Positions 21,775 through 36,700 of a stretch of 64,000 nucleotides of DNA are shown piece by piece. The number at the start of each line of letters is the position of its first letter. Positions within the stretch are counted from its first letter, which is position 1. This stretch comes from Bursaphelenchus xylophilus (Eukaryota; Nematoda; Chromadorea; Rhabditida; Aphelenchoididae). Location: NCBI GenBank assembly GCA_904066235.2, contig CAJFCV020000006.1:2294001-2358000 (forward strand). The letters run 5' to 3'. The notes under the pieces are model-generated. The model was given only the letters and a program-made list of their open reading frames with translations. It did not search any database and had not been told where the DNA came from. The position numbers were made by a program, and so were the translations under genes.

Positions 21775-24700
21775 ATGTCGGATGCCAGTGGGGGCGGCTC
21801 CGAGCTTATGCAGCACCGACAAATTGAATTGGAGCGAAGGATTGAGAATTTTAGCAGGTGAGGAAAATTTAATTTTGTTTTTCTTAATTTAGGTATGAAA
21901 TTGAGGAAGACGGAGAAAATAGCAAAAAAAATAATGCGACACAAAGCAATGTTGTTTCAGATTGGAGTAGGATACTTGCCTCTTCACAGTCAATCATTCT
22001 TTGCTATCTGCGGACAGAAATACAAGCAGAATTTTTGATTTTCTCTCCGGTTTTTCCAACAAACTCACCTAAAATAATATAGTTTCATAAAAGTTTGAAA
22101 CTAATGTATTATCCACATATTTTCAGTCTCGACTACACAGAATTCCATGCTTCATCTCGTCGGCATGTCAGAGAGAAGTCAGCTCTCTTCAAGGTAGGTC
22201 TTTCAACCCACTTTTATCTTACTCTTTAGGCCCTGTGTCACTTCGAAGATGAGTTGGTTGAAGAACTCGACCATCCGGATGCTGAGCAAGAAAATACGGA
22301 GAAGTTGACGAGGGTCTACACCCATCTAGGGCATGTGCATTTGTTGGCTTTGGATTGGATAAAAGCGTTGTCGGCTTATCAAAAGGCTTACAAGTTGGCT
22401 GGATCCGCCTTCCCGAAGGATGAGAGCTGTTTGTATGGGCTGGGACTGAGCTACTTTCACTTTAGATTGTACAAACCGTAAGTGTCAGAAAAGTTTGGAC
22501 TATTATTTTCAACACAAAAATTAAAATCTTCATTTTTCCAAACAGCTCTTATTGTGTTATTGATATATTGGTGAAAACTCTCATGTCTAAAGCAAATCAT
22601 ATCGAGTGGGTTCGCCCAAAATGGCACGTTGGGGCCGAAGGGACTGGCATTCGAGCATAGATTGGTGATGGTACTTGTGCATGGCGCGGAGGATCACAAT
22701 CAAATCCGTAACATGGTCTTCCTTTTTCTTGTTGATGTCGGTCACCATTTGCATGACCTGCAAAATTTAAGGGCTAAATTTAAATTTGAGGTCTATTTTT
22801 CGATAAAATACTCATATTTGGGTCCCAACACGATAACTTGAATTTTTCCGCAGTCCTCAAAATACAGCACAAGATGTCTTCATCCATATCCCACCTTGTC
22901 AGTCTGCTCCAGAAACTGTTGTTTGGCCATCCCATAGCTGTACTTCTTTCCTTCCGTCGGTCCAATCTCGTAATCCGCTCTTGCCCGGTCCATTTGCTGC
23001 CTAACCTTGAGCAGTTTCTGCCGCTCCTCCTCGAACGCCGGGTAGTCCACGTTGACGAAGGTGCGGAGGAAATGCATCGCCTTTCTGACGTCGTCCTGCA
23101 TCTGCCGATGAAACAGCGCCAACCGCTTACAGCTCTCACGAGCTGCGGTAATCGGCTAAAAATTGTTGGATTCGACAGTTAAATTTGTCGAAGTTGACAG
23201 TGACTTTTGTCAAAATTTGATTAGGAATAGGTTTAGTGTAGGCCAGTTGACTCACCTCTGGCTTCGGGAGCTCTTTAATGGCCGGCTTCAGGTATTGACA
23301 AAGCTCTTCGAACGGGTCCTTTCCCTTGGGCGACTGAACATGCATGTTTTCGGCAGCCGCAAAGTGCTGGGGATTCTGTTGAATCATCCTGCAACACTGC
23401 TTGCAGACCTCTTGAACTACGGCCTGAAAGCGGTTAGCTTTATGAAGTCTTGGGCTTCGTGGCGGCCCTATTTTTGGGAAAGCAGTAAAAAAGACGTCTA
23501 AAAAAGCTTCCGAACTCCTTACATGATACGCATCCACCCTGTTAACCGCATCCAGGTACTCCTTGCTGAGCTCGGTCTGTTTCACATTCCCCACTCGTTC
23601 TCCAATCTTCATGAACAGCTTCTTGAAGAATCCTTTCTTTGCGGTCTGTTCGGGCTCTGGTTCGGCCAATTCTAATGGCATATTCATCGCCTCGGGCATC
23701 TGGCAACTCTTTTCATCGTTCTTACTGGTCGTCGAACGGGACCTGGAATTGGAGGTTGTTGGAAATCGTCATTTTTTGTTGTAAGAAAAGTGTCGCGCTC
23801 AGATTTTCTTCTTATTTTGAGTGGTTCTTCTAACTGAAAAATCGATTCCTGAATGTTTTGGCTGCAGGCAAAGCTGGGGTATTCATCGATCTTTACAAGC
23901 GGGAGACTATGGAAAATAAGGAGAGATGGCTATGACCACCTCTGCTTGCTTTTCACAGCCTTCAGAGTTCCTTGAATATCACGGCTGTGCCCGTAAAGTG
24001 CGAACTAAAATTTTGACGGGTTGATTTTTGCTCTTGATGTATCACGAAGTCAAAATTTGAGGGAAATCTGAGCGTCCCACTTCGAGTACTTCCTCTACAG
24101 TGGCGGACCTGACCCAATGGCAAAAAACGTACCGTTTTGCATCTGGGAAGTATCAAAACTGGCAAAATACCTGCCTCTCCAAGTGAAAAAACTTCGTTTT
24201 GAAGGCCCTTTCCCTGACAAAAAAGAGTGGGCGCGCTTTTCAAATCGGAGTTTTTTCACTTGAAGAGGGAAGCATTTTGCCACATTTTTTGATACTTCCC
24301 GGATGCAAAATGGTACGTTTTTTGCCATTGGGTCAGGTCCGCCACTGTATCAGCTAAGGGTGCTGTTATAACTCACGTTTTTTCTTTGCCGGTTTTGCCT
24401 TCGCTCATACCACCGTCTTTGCTGCTCTTACCACCATCCTTTGTGCTCTTACCACCATCCTTGCTGCTTTTAGCTCCGTCCTTGCTGCTCTTCGCATTGT
24501 TCTTACCCACGTTACTGTCTCCCATTTTTGCTGGTTCTCTTTGGATTCGAAGTCTTGTTTCAGCCGAGCCAACCACTCACCGTCTTGAGAATTCGTAAAA
24601 TTGCCACAGCCGGTCTTTGAACTCACTCCTTTTATAATTTTGAGCTTGAAAAACTGAAAAAAAAATATTTTTTTTGTTTTTTCAGTGCAATTTATCTGTT

Positions 24701-27700
24701 GAACCAACTGATCTACAGTTTCCCATTCAGCCCAAGGTCATCGGAGGTGCATGCTAGGCTGGGAATTGCGAACAAGTACATTGGCGACTATCAACAAGCA
24801 TTTAGAGTGAGGATTTTTTGGGGAAATGGGGATTTTTTGCGGTTTTGTGGGATTTATGTGGGGAAAATGGAATATTATGGGGTTTTATGGAAGATTGCGG
24901 TAGATTACAGTGATAGACCTGATCCAGTGGCAAAAAATGTATCATTTTGCATCCTGGAAGTATCAAAAATATGGCAAAATGCTTCCCTCTCCAAGTGAAA
25001 AAACTTCGTTTTGAAGAGCGCGCCCTTTTCACTTGGAGAGGGAGGTATTTTGCCACATTTTTGATGCTTCCCGGACGCAAAATGGGACGTTTTTTGCCAC
25101 TGGGTCAGGTCCCCCACTGTATGTCTTTTAGCACCTTCGAATCGCCGCCAACGACGCGGCGGACGTCAAACTTTGCCCTCGATACGTCCTGAAATTCCAC
25201 ATTGCCCATTGTTTCGACCTGTTCGGCGAATTAATCCGCGCCAAGCAGGAATACAAACGAATCCTCGATGAATACGGCAAACAGAGCGACGAAAAAACCC
25301 TTCCCGCTGACATTCACTCGGCTGTGCTCCGGCAGTCGGGCTGGGTGAGCTATCGACAGTCGTTGAGTTGCGCCATAGAAGAAAAACCGAAGTTAATCAA
25401 CGAAGCGGAGATGTTCCTGTCCAGCGCCGTGGAGGTAGCCAAGGCTGCGGGCCTCAGACATCTCGCCGGCCAAGCACAGTCGTTCTTGGGCAGGATTTTG
25501 AGCGAACAGCCCTCGAAAGAAGAACGGGCATTTGATAACCTTAGGGCTTATATTGATTGCGGCGGAGGCGATGCGAACACCTGGTACTGCATTGGCGAAC
25601 TCTACAGCAAGAAAGGACAGCCCAAGGATGCGTTGCAGGTAGGAAAGAGGGATAGAAAATGAAAAAATTAGTAGCTGGATATTGTACTAGGCAAAAATTT
25701 TTTATTTATCGTCCATGTGATTTTATTCTGATGAAAATTTGATGAAATTGGATGTAAAATACTTCTACTGGCATTTTGTGTCAGTTGAGATGCTTGGACA
25801 ATATTTTTATTCTCAAAATTGAATAAAAAATCAAAAAAATGTGGAAAAAATCATCAAAAATTAGGTGGATTAAAGTTTTTGTGCAAAAAAATAGTTCACT
25901 TGGGCTTTTTAGGGAGGATTTTATTTTTTTAACTTTGGATTATCAAAAAAGGTGAAAAACACCCGTGAAAAGTTTACTTTATTTATGTCTTTTCGACAAA
26001 AAAAAGCTTCCAAGACCACTCTTTTTGCGTCCCTTTGGCTCTCGGTCCACTCGAAAAATGGGCTCGCCGGTCGCCTCGGTAGCGCAGTGGCAGCGCGTCA
26101 GTCTCATAATCTGAAGGCCGTGAGTTCGATCCTCACCCGGGGCAGCGTATTTTTTGATGATTTTTTGTTGGAATTTTTGAATTTTTGTTGGTTAAAATAA
26201 GTTTAAGGGTTGAAGATATAGTGTTTGAAGGTAATTTTTCGTGTTTTAAAATACAAATTATAATTTTTTTTTGAAAAATTAAAAACTTTGTGTTTTTAGG
26301 CATTTGCTTGCTCCGTGGCCTTGGATCCAACCCATATTAGCTCGTGGGTGTCCGTCGGACAGCTCTACGAATCCCACAAATTGTTTAAATTTGCCCTGGA
26401 CTGTTATAAAGAAGCTGTAAAGCAATCAAATCGTGAGTTTTTTCAAAATTTTCTCTTTTTTCGCCTTTTTTTGATTTTAAAAACAGATTTTTTTACTGTT
26501 TAATGTCTTCTTATTGCAATATTTATCCTTGAAATTGATTCATCGAGAACGGAAGTCGAATTCTCCGCCAAAAATTGCAGTTATCTGCCGAAAATCTTTA
26601 CACAAATCGTGCGAAAAGCGAACAAATAAAAGAATGAGACATGTTCCGTCTGATTCAAGCATGTATCAGCAAATGAATTGTCTCCAAAAAGACCGTCAGG
26701 ACATTCAAATGGCCATAGATTTTTTTTTGAGAAGCCGAAGAATTTTTTGTCGCCCCTTTTTGGCCAGTTGACAAAAGATTTTGCGGATGTTTTGGGGAGA
26801 AAAGGACCCAAATTTGATTCTTTTGAAGAGTTGGCGTTGATTTTTTTGGCCTGTAATTGTTTTGAAAGCCCGATTTTTGTCGGATGATGGTTGGATCGGG
26901 CAGAAAATACGTGACTTTTGCGTAGATTTTGGAAAAAAATTTGAGAAATTTTGCAATTCTTGTCTTTATTTTGTAAAATACGGCCGTAGAAATTCTGACT
27001 CGTAAATCAAAAGGCCTCGTGGCAATAGAAGAAAGGCTAAATAAATTAATTTTTAATTCTATTTTTTCAAAAAATCTCATACAGTTGGGGACCTGATCCA
27101 GTAGCAAAAACGTACCATTTTGCATCCGGGAAGTATTAAAAATGTAGCAAAATACCTCCCTCTCCAAGTGAAAAAACTTCGTTTTGAAACCGCGCTTTTG
27201 AAATCGAAGTTTTTTCACTTGCAGAGGGAAGCATTTTGCCACATTTTTGATACTTCCCGGATGCAAAATGCTTCGTTTTTTGACACTGAATCAGGTCCCC
27301 CACTGTAAATTAGAAATTTTTAAATTTGTTTCCGCCAAAAAACACTCTTCTAATTATCGTTTTATCTTCCTCAGACTCATCAAGCATCACTTTTTGATAA
27401 CCATTTCCTGTCAATAATTATCGGAACTCGCCCCGCATTTCGCTCAAAAATTTTTTCCGTCGACCCGAAAAAGCGATTAATTTTTTATTCAAACGCCGCA
27501 AGAATGATGTCCAGCCACTCGTCACTCTCGTTTTTCACGCATATTAACGACTTTTATGGGCTAAAAATTTTTGGAAAAACAGTTTACGCGGGTTTTGCCC
27601 GTTTAAATTCGTAAAAATTGAATAAACCCTCAGGGTATGAGTGTATGATCGATTGAGGGTGATTTTAAAATGACGTGTTAGGGAGGAGGGTTTGACTTAT

Positions 27701-30700
27701 GGTCAGTTTGGTGGATTAAAAGGCGAGGTTTAGCAGGAAAAAATGATTTTTTGGCCGGAAAAACTGCTCTAGAAAGTTTTTTTTCTGTTTTTTTCCCGGG
27801 TTGATGATTATATACCGTTTTTATGCAGCAATGACTTTATTAAGTAAAAATAGAGCTGATATTCCTGTTTATTTTACATATTTTTTGATGAAATTGTCCT
27901 TTATGTCTGCGAAAAATTCGATTTTTTTTTGAACTCGCTGATAATACAACGATTGTACTAGTCCTTCTGAAAGCAAAAAAAAAAACATTTTTCGGTTACA
28001 TTTTTTGGATTTTTGGTCCAAAATTCAAAAAAAAACTCGATGTTTTTTGGCGAATGCAAGGTCTGGCGTATTTTTATTGTTATCTTTCTTTGCGCCAATT
28101 TTTGTCAACGCCGGACCATTAAAAAGGAAAGTGCAATCTTTCAGCCCCTTGTTTTTGAGTTCAAGCTGGGTTAACGAGCGTCGCATCGGGTCGAAATTCT
28201 TTGTTATCGTACCATTGATCGTAAAAGAATTAGGGGAATTAACGCGAATCTAATGGATTTTTAGTTTTAGTTGAGGGTTTATGTGACCCCAAGTAAAGTT
28301 TTATCGAAAAATATGCGCCGTACATGTTACAGTGTTTCCAGAAATGGAAACATTTTTAGCGAATTGGAGCGGAATTTTAAGTTTTCAATTGACAGTAATG
28401 ACCTTATTGAGTTAAAATATAGGCGATAATACAGTGTGGGACCTGATCCAGTGGCAAAAAACGTCCATTTTGCATCCGGGAAGCATCAAAAATATGGCAA
28501 AATGCTTCCCTCTCCAAGTGAAAAAACTTCGGTTTGAAGGGCCTTTACACTTGGAGAGGGAAGCATTTTGCCACATTTTTGATGCTTCTTGGATGCAAAA
28601 TGGTACGTTTTTTACCACTGGATCGGGTCCCCCACTGTATTATCGTCTATATTTTAACTCAATAAGCTCATTACTGTCCATTGAAAACTTAAAATTCCGC
28701 TCCAATTCGCTAAAAAGTTTCCATTTCTGGGTTCAGAGAATGGCCGTTTTAACCCACGCACTCCGCCCAAAAGCTTTTTTTTTTTTTGTTTGACAATTCA
28801 CTGTTTGGTTTCGTCTTTTTGCGTCACCCGACGTTTTTATCTAGACGTGAGATAACACGGGGAGGAAATTAAAAGTACAATAGAAGGGCTTTTCAGAGTT
28901 TAGCGAGGGTTGTAGTTTGACAAAAATTAAGTTTTGAAGTTTTCAGAATATAACGAAGACTTTGTTGAGGTCATTTTGGGGTCTCATGGGGCGAATTGAG
29001 TTTTTCTGGCTAGTTTAAGAAAAGTTTTTGGAAAAATTCTTCGTTTTTGACGATTTTGGGACAAAAAGTGGACAAAGATGCACTTATTTTGGATTGCTTT
29101 GGACTAGGAATAGTGTGGGATGTGTTTTAGAAGATGTCTTTTGAATTTTAGTATTAGAATTTATAAGGTATAGCTTTATTTTATGCTTTTTATCGATGTT
29201 TTTGCCTAAAATTTGATGATTTTTTTTAAATTTTGGAAATATCTTTGAATTTAATGAATTTCTTGGGATTTTATGGTCTTTACAGGGTATAATGAGCTTT
29301 ATGGATTCACCTTGAGCACTTTTCCCGTCTAAAAAAAGCAGTGTTTTATCGAAAATCCCCAAAAAATTCGATGCTTTTTAGTAGTTTGAATTTTTTCGAA
29401 GACTATTTTAATATCTCAAATAAAGTAATTAAACGTCTGGTTTGTCTTTTTTTACAATACAGCCTTCATTCCCGCCCGATCTCCGGTTTGAAACCGATGG
29501 TAATCTAACCGTTCATTCGGTTTTTTTCAATTTTTTTCGCTTCGGACGACCTAGGAAGTGAGATGGATAGCCCCCTTTTTCGATCGCACTCGCACGTACC
29601 TTGGGTTACCCCACATAGAGTGAAAAACTAGGGACTTGAATAAGTAATAATCAAGGACATTTTGGGCTATTTTTGGGGTTGAAAGACGAGACTTAAATTT
29701 CGGAAAATAAGCGAGGATTTCGGTTGATTTTGGGAGAAAAATAGAGAAATTTGGAGTTTTAATAGTGGAAAGGTGACAGTTTTTGTTTAGCATTTTGTTT
29801 TTGATATAGTGGGGATAAAATTAGGAAGTTTTTGAGTCATTGCGATATTGAAATTTTTGAGATTTTTTGAATTTTTCCGAAATTTGCAAACTTTCTTGGA
29901 TTTTTTTTTTGATTTTTCGATTTTTTTGTTGGTCAGGTCACCACGTGGCCGTGGGGAAAACAAATGCTGTCCTAGTTTCACCCTGTGACACAAAATTCTT
30001 CTCGTAAAATCCGGCTATTTGCGATTTGCCCTCAATTTTTTGAATTTCTTGCAAAAACCCCGCAATTTCTCCCAACTTTCGGGCCCTTCTCGCCATTACC
30101 GACGGCTTTGGCGGCGGGATTAATCAGGTCTCTGACCTTGTGACACAACTCCAGACGAGCCCTTCGTTTCCAATTTGCTTCCATTTTCGGGAGACAAGAC
30201 CAATAAGAGACGACTCTTCCTTCTTTCTTTTTCTCTATCCTTTCTCGAAAAAAGTTGCCGAGCTTTTCTCGCGAAAGCATAGAGAAAAAAGAAAGAGGGA
30301 AGAGTTGTCTCTGGTCGGTGTGGGTGCTGGTCGGTGGAGGTCGGGGTCCATCCTTTTCTCTCTATTTTTTGTCCGTCTCACCCGTTCGCAAAACCCGAAT
30401 TTTTTTCGGAAAGAAGACGTTTTTTGCGGACCAAGGACTAACCCAGTTTCCGGCCCGCCCGCTCGTCCACACGGTTCAACAAATGTAAATAAAACCGGAG
30501 GGAAATAGACTTGTAAATGGGCTGGATTGAGACGAGGGGGCGAGATCTTGTAGTTTTGAGTTGGGGTTTTATATTTCTTTCAAGTTTTTGAATGTTTTTT
30601 TTGCTGGAAACGCTGGAATTTTTAGTTGGCAGGGTGTGATAAAGCTAGTCTAGACTTGACAATGCTAAAAAAACGTTTTTGTTTTGCCGTTGAAAAGTTG

Positions 30701-33700
30701 GTTTCGACCTTGTTTTAGTTGAATTAGTCTTATTTTGAGGGTTTTTGAAATTTTTTTCCAAGGAAGACTTTTAAATCTAAATTTATAAGTAAAACAAGGT
30801 TTAATAAAGAGTGTAGAAGTGGATTACAACCTTATTCCGTAAAACTCACCCTGATTTAGTAAATTTTTTCAAGTTTTTTGCCAAAATTTTGCTTAAAATA
30901 TCTAAATTTGACTTTAGAGGGGTTCTAAATTTGAATATTCAACTGTTTTTCTGGCTGTTCTATGCTGCGATGCCCTTTCGTCTTCTTGAAAATAAAGTCT
31001 GCTCCCCTTAAAGCTTTTTCTCCTTGAATATTCATTGTTTTTGACCTCTTTTACCCCCCTTTTCTCTCGTCAAGCCACTCAAAATTTAAATTTTCTGGCC
31101 TGTACTGCCTTGTAAACTCATTTGCTCCTTTTGATGAATATATAAGTCTCTAAACCCACAATTCAATTAGCGAAACACAATAATTGCGTAACTGTCACGC
31201 AAAAATGAGAAAAAACAAGCGTTTTCGAGGAATTCGAGCCCTTCGTTCGGTTAATTCCACTTATTAAATTGTAGTTTTTGGTTTGCAATCGTGTTTACGG
31301 TGAGGTGGCAGGAATTGCCGCAAGGGTTTAACGTTATTTAAATAATTTTTTGGTTAAATTTTGCGGGATTTTATAGTTTTACTTTTTTTTAGAGTGATAC
31401 AAAGTAGAAGGAGGTGCGTATTTTACAATGATCAAGTAAACCTTGTCATTTTTTGGAGTTTAAATCAGCTTTTTTTCAATTTTCAAACTCAAAATTATTA
31501 CAGTGAGGAACTTAATCCAGTGGCAAAAAATGTACCATTTTGCATCCGGGAAGTATCAAAAAATGTGGCAAAATACCTCCCTCTCCAAGTGAAAAAACTC
31601 CGATTTTAAAAGCGCCCCTTTAAAACGGAGTTTTTTCACTTGGAGAGGGAAGCATTTTGCTGCATTTTTGATACTTCCCGGATGCAAAATGGCACGTTTT
31701 TTGCCACTGGATTAGGTCCCTCACTGTAATTTAGACGAAATTTTTGTTTTTACGATTTTTTCGCCTTTTAAAAGTAAGAGTCAATAAAAATTGAATTCGT
31801 ATTTTATGTATTTCACCTCCACCGAGCCTGGCACAACCTTTTTTGGCACTCCATCCGGCCTTGGAGATGCAAATTTCCCCCTTTTATTGGCTTTTCTCCC
31901 CGTTTTCGGATGACTCAAAAAGACCCCAAAAGAGCGGGCTTCTCGTGCGAATTTCAGCTCAAACGTGATTTTCTCGACCACTCTTTTCCCCCAAAATTTT
32001 CTTTTTCTTTTCGACGCATGCGCTAAATGCGTATAATTTGCTCCAAATTTTTTGATAAGAACCTCGTAAAAATACTGATCAAATTGACGTTCAAGGTGCG
32101 GCCTTGGCGTTAAATGACGTTAATCAGACGTGTTAACGTCTTATCTAGCCAATTCGGAAAACATATTTCATAGGCTTTTAGATTTTCATGAAGAAAATTG
32201 AATTTTTCACCAAAAATCATCAGTTTTTGTCTAAAATAATATAATTTTGCCCGTAAAAAAACTCAAAAAAGACTTGCAATTGAGTTGATGTTGTTCGGAA
32301 GCTCAAATATCAAAAAAAGAATAGTTTGTTCAACGAATCTGAGCGTATCAATCAAGTCGAAAAAGAAAAAATACATTAAGCATCGAGAAGATGTAATGTT
32401 CCCCGCTTTCCTAACCGAATTCTGATCTTTTCCTTGACAACAATGTCATACTCGAATTCTGGGAATTTTTGGCGAATAACCTTGAGGAATGTTGTGGTTG
32501 GAGTTACTTGGAGCGTGATTTTGAAAGGAATTGAAAAGAATTTGGGGAAAAAACGGTGATTTCTAACAAATTTTGTCTAATTTTGATTTGAAAGCCGATT
32601 TAAGAAGTCTATTTATGTGTTTAAATTTATCTGTAATAGTAGTTTATATCTTAAAATAGCAGTAGCTACTCAAAAATATCAATTTTCAATTTGAAAATTT
32701 TGAAAAAAGTATGTTTTTTGATGATTTTCTTTCGTAAATTCCCGATGTATGTAATTTTTGCCCCAAAAATGCTAATGTTTACACTGCTAAAAGTAGAAAC
32801 CTACTGCTTATCACCTGAAAATGTTATTTTTGTCATGAAAGCGTAGTAAAAAAACATGAAAATTTTCTGTTGTTTCCCCAAAACTTTACGATTTTCGTTC
32901 CAAAAACACTTGTTTTCCCCTTAGCGCTCGACTTTAGGAAGTGTTAGGCTGATAAACCGATAAACAACCCTACGCTTTATGTCTTCCCCCACCCGAATTT
33001 TCCCGATTCTCACGTCACAATGGCTCCAAGATTGTATTTATCTTGTAGTTGGGACGTCAAAAAAAAACGATTATTTGATGACGAAGTGTTCCTTATCTCC
33101 GCTCCACCCTCCCCTTTTGCATGACTCACATTCACCAAATATTCGATTAGTAAATAACAAACAACCATTCCAGCGCTCGTTTTTTATTTTTTCGCTGAAT
33201 AACACCCGCCATGAGCATGTTCGCGGGAATTTCGCGGTGTAGAGGGGTAAATTGTATAGATGGAGTGGGGGAAACGGGTGAATTAAGACGTGTTTTGGCC
33301 CTGACCAGGTTTTAAAATGTGTTTGATTAGACTAGAGACCTTGAATTTTGAGATTTTGTAAAGATTTTATATTATACTTGGTGTTTTGATATAAGAAAGT
33401 TCATAAATTTGTTTTTGTAAAGTACATCGGTCAATTGGATGTTTTGATTTGATTAATGAAGCGTCTAGAATTTTTTGGAATAGCTTTGGAGCATTGGAAT
33501 GTAGGTAGATATAAAAATTTATATTATACAGTGATCCAGTGGCAAAAAATGTACCATTTTGCATCCGGGAAGCATCAAAAATGTGGCAAAATTCTTCCCT
33601 CTCCAAGTGAAAAAACTTCGTTTTGAAGGGGCGCTTTTCAAATCGGAGTTTTTTCACTTGGAGAGGGAGGTATTTTGCCACATTTTTGATACTTCCCGGA

Positions 33701-36700
33701 TGCAAAATGGTACTTTTTTGCCACTGGATCAGGTCCCCCTCTGTACTTGAAAAATTGGTGCAGAAAAGTCTCAAAATGGACTTTTTTAATATTGAATCAA
33801 GCCAAAGCTGTTGCCATATATCGTCTTATGAAGCTTTGAGTCAGAACTGACATAAAAATTGTTAAAATTTCGCCGTTGCGTCTTGATTTTGCCATGAAAT
33901 TTTATTTTTTCCCTAATTTTTTTGATGATTTTTAAAATTTCTTTCGGAATTTTTCGAATTTTACATTTCCATGGTCTATAAATTGTCTAAAATTGTGCTT
34001 TATGAAGTTCTTTACGAAACGGAAAGTTTTGTTTTTTCAATATTCAAACTTCAGGTCCCACCGAGTGGTTGAACCAGCGGATCCGGATCCTGGAGCGCGA
34101 ATTGCTGGTCGCCGAACAGTTGGCCAGCGCCGAAAACGCGAAAAAGGAGCAAAAAGAGCAACAACAGGCTTCAGGCCAGACCACCGCCAAACGGAAAGAT
34201 CCCAATCAGCCCACTCCGCAACAGCAGGAGTAGGTTTTTGACAAAGGTTTTTGGAGAAACCTGGGATTTTGTTGCGGTAGACAGGTTTTAGGGCATCTAG
34301 AACTTGAATATTTGAGAGTTTAAGAGGTGTTGATGGGATTTTGAGGCATTTTGAAGGGTTGGAAAGGGGTTTATAAGACTTTTTTTACCATTTTTTGGGA
34401 GATTTTTGTCATGGATAATATAATGAAGTAGTAAAAATTTGATTTTTTGCGGTTTGAGACTAAAATAAAGGTGTGTTTAGCCTGAAAATGAGATTTCCGG
34501 GACCTATATTGATCATGACCAAAATAAATTTTAAAAAATTGAAATTTTTTTTATTATTTTTTTTTCCAATTTTAGACTCAAAATTGGTTTGTTAGACCTG
34601 GAATTTGCCCATAGTGACTTCAAAGTTCATTTAGAGCATATAAAAACCGTTTTGAACCCAAAAAATCAAAATTCCCCTCATTTAAAAAAAATTTTCAGCC
34701 TCATCGGCCCGGACAAGTGGCACACTCTGACGCTGGTCACTCAAATCAAAGGTCAAATCGAACAAACCCTCAGGGTAAGTGACGGTTTTCGATCAGCACA
34801 TGTGTAAACAGCCGAAAATTACATCAATGGAGCTTGTGTAAATAACGAGAGAAATAGATTTATTTTTTGGCCCATTATTAAAAATGGCCAAGCACGGAAC
34901 CGGGTTTAACAGGGTGTAAAGGGATTTTGAAAGTAATTTGGACCTTTTTGGGAGCCGTTTTAATTGTAAAAAAAGAGGATTTATAAGTTTTAATGGGGAA
35001 ATTTGATGGTTTTTGGAAAAAATTGGGAATTTTTGGGGTTTTTGAGGGAAAACTTGGGTAAAAATGTTTAGATTATTGTAGCTTAGGACATAAATTTTAA
35101 CCTTTTAAAGGTTAAAGTGGTATACAAGGCTAGTTTTTTAAAATTTGTCCAAAAATTTTTAATTTTTCAAGGGTTAAAACAGCGTATTTTACAAAATAAA
35201 TTTTTCTGAAATGCCCAATATGACTTCCGAATGGTATTTTCACAGCGAATTTGCAAGCTATTAGCATTCAAATATCAAAAGATTCCGGTTTTTTTGACTC
35301 TGCACTCTCTCTGACCTAACTAAAATAATATCGGCTAAATCCCGCTCATTAACTTTTCCGAAATGACGATTATTATATGTCGTTGTCGTTGTGAAATGCC
35401 ACAGATGACGATGGCGCATTGTTAATGGTATTGCGTTAACATAGTTAACCAGAAAACACGAAATTCCGACGGCTTCATGGATTTGCATCGGATTCCCCGA
35501 GGTCAGTAATGAAATCCAGTGGAAAGGGGGCCCGGATTAACGGCTTTGTTCACGTAAAGGATTTAACAGACTGGTCCAAATGCTCACGCGGTAACGCCGA
35601 TTCTGGTTTTTGGAGTTTAGGGACCCGTAAGCCGGGAAATCGCCGGATTTTGGGGATTTTCCAGGAATTTTTTTGAGTTTTTTTCGAATTTGTTTAAAAT
35701 TTTGGGGTTTGGTCAGGGTGAGTCATGTGAATTGGTTATCAGTTAGATGTCTGGACGTTGAGAAACCTGAATTTTGGGAGATTTTTGAGGCTTTCCCTGA
35801 TCTGCAGGGATTCCGTGGTGAGACGCATGCTATGATTTTGAAGGGCCGAATATCCGAAATTTTTGAGCATCTATGACTTATCAGGTAGCCTAAGGTCTTA
35901 AAGTCGTATTTTTGGATTTTTTTGGAAAAATCAAGTTTTCGTGGTGGGACCCAAAAAAATTCCGAAAGTCTAAACCTGGCCATACAATTGTTTCTGAGAA
36001 TTTTCTCAAAAATTTTTGTCGCCATTTGAAGTGTTTTTTACCCACCCCCGCTCACTATCTTGCCAAGGCATCTCAACAAAAAATACAACCAAAAAAAGAG
36101 CTCACAAGGGAAGTACCCGAAGTGCGACGCTCAGATTTTTATAAAAATTGGCATAGATGGAGATCAGAATTTTCTTATTCGATTGCGAACATCCTAGCTC
36201 GCGCTTTGCAGAATCCGCCGAGAAAGAAGGGCCGGAATATCGAAAAAAATCTTCAAATGCCGACGAATTTCCCTGCAAATCCGCTTGATCTTGGCATTTC
36301 GTCCCAGGAGAAAAATATTTTTTTCTCGCAAGAAATTTTTTCTTGGTAATGTTCTAGACTATTTTGTTGCTTTTATGTGGAATGTGGTGTTATTTTCACT
36401 TTTTTACACTTATTCTAGCGCTATTAATTGGATTGTCGCCATCCGAGGGGTAAAATGTTTCGTCCTTTGACGATTTTATACAGTTTTTCCTCTGCTGATG
36501 GGCAAACCACTCTAATAGTTGCTTTAAAGTTGTTTAGGAGACATGCAAACGTTCTACGGTCGCGTAGGAACGTAATCATAAGGTAAGTGTTACAAACATT
36601 TTATTTTTTTCACTATTTTTCAGTTTATGCCATTTCAGAAAACAAAGTAACGGTCCCAAGGTGTTCCGTCAGTGTTCCGATGGTGTACATTCGCTCTTGT

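Larger units (their letters stand above)
26433..34054. other. utx-1 intron 6 (7.6 kb)
   Basis: No protein gene recognised. It holds four MITE copies (27082, 28432, 31501, 33529), the palindrome around 28337-28733, an imperfect hairpin at 30198-30321 and scattered GTAAAATACG motifs. The rest is AT-rich with T-runs; 29100-29950 and 32100-32900 show nothing definable. Confidence 0.7.

Noticed and set aside
21893..22080. utx-1 exon after the first ([12 protein letters not shown])
   Set aside because: Runs into stops without a good donor; exon 1 joins 22127 in phase.
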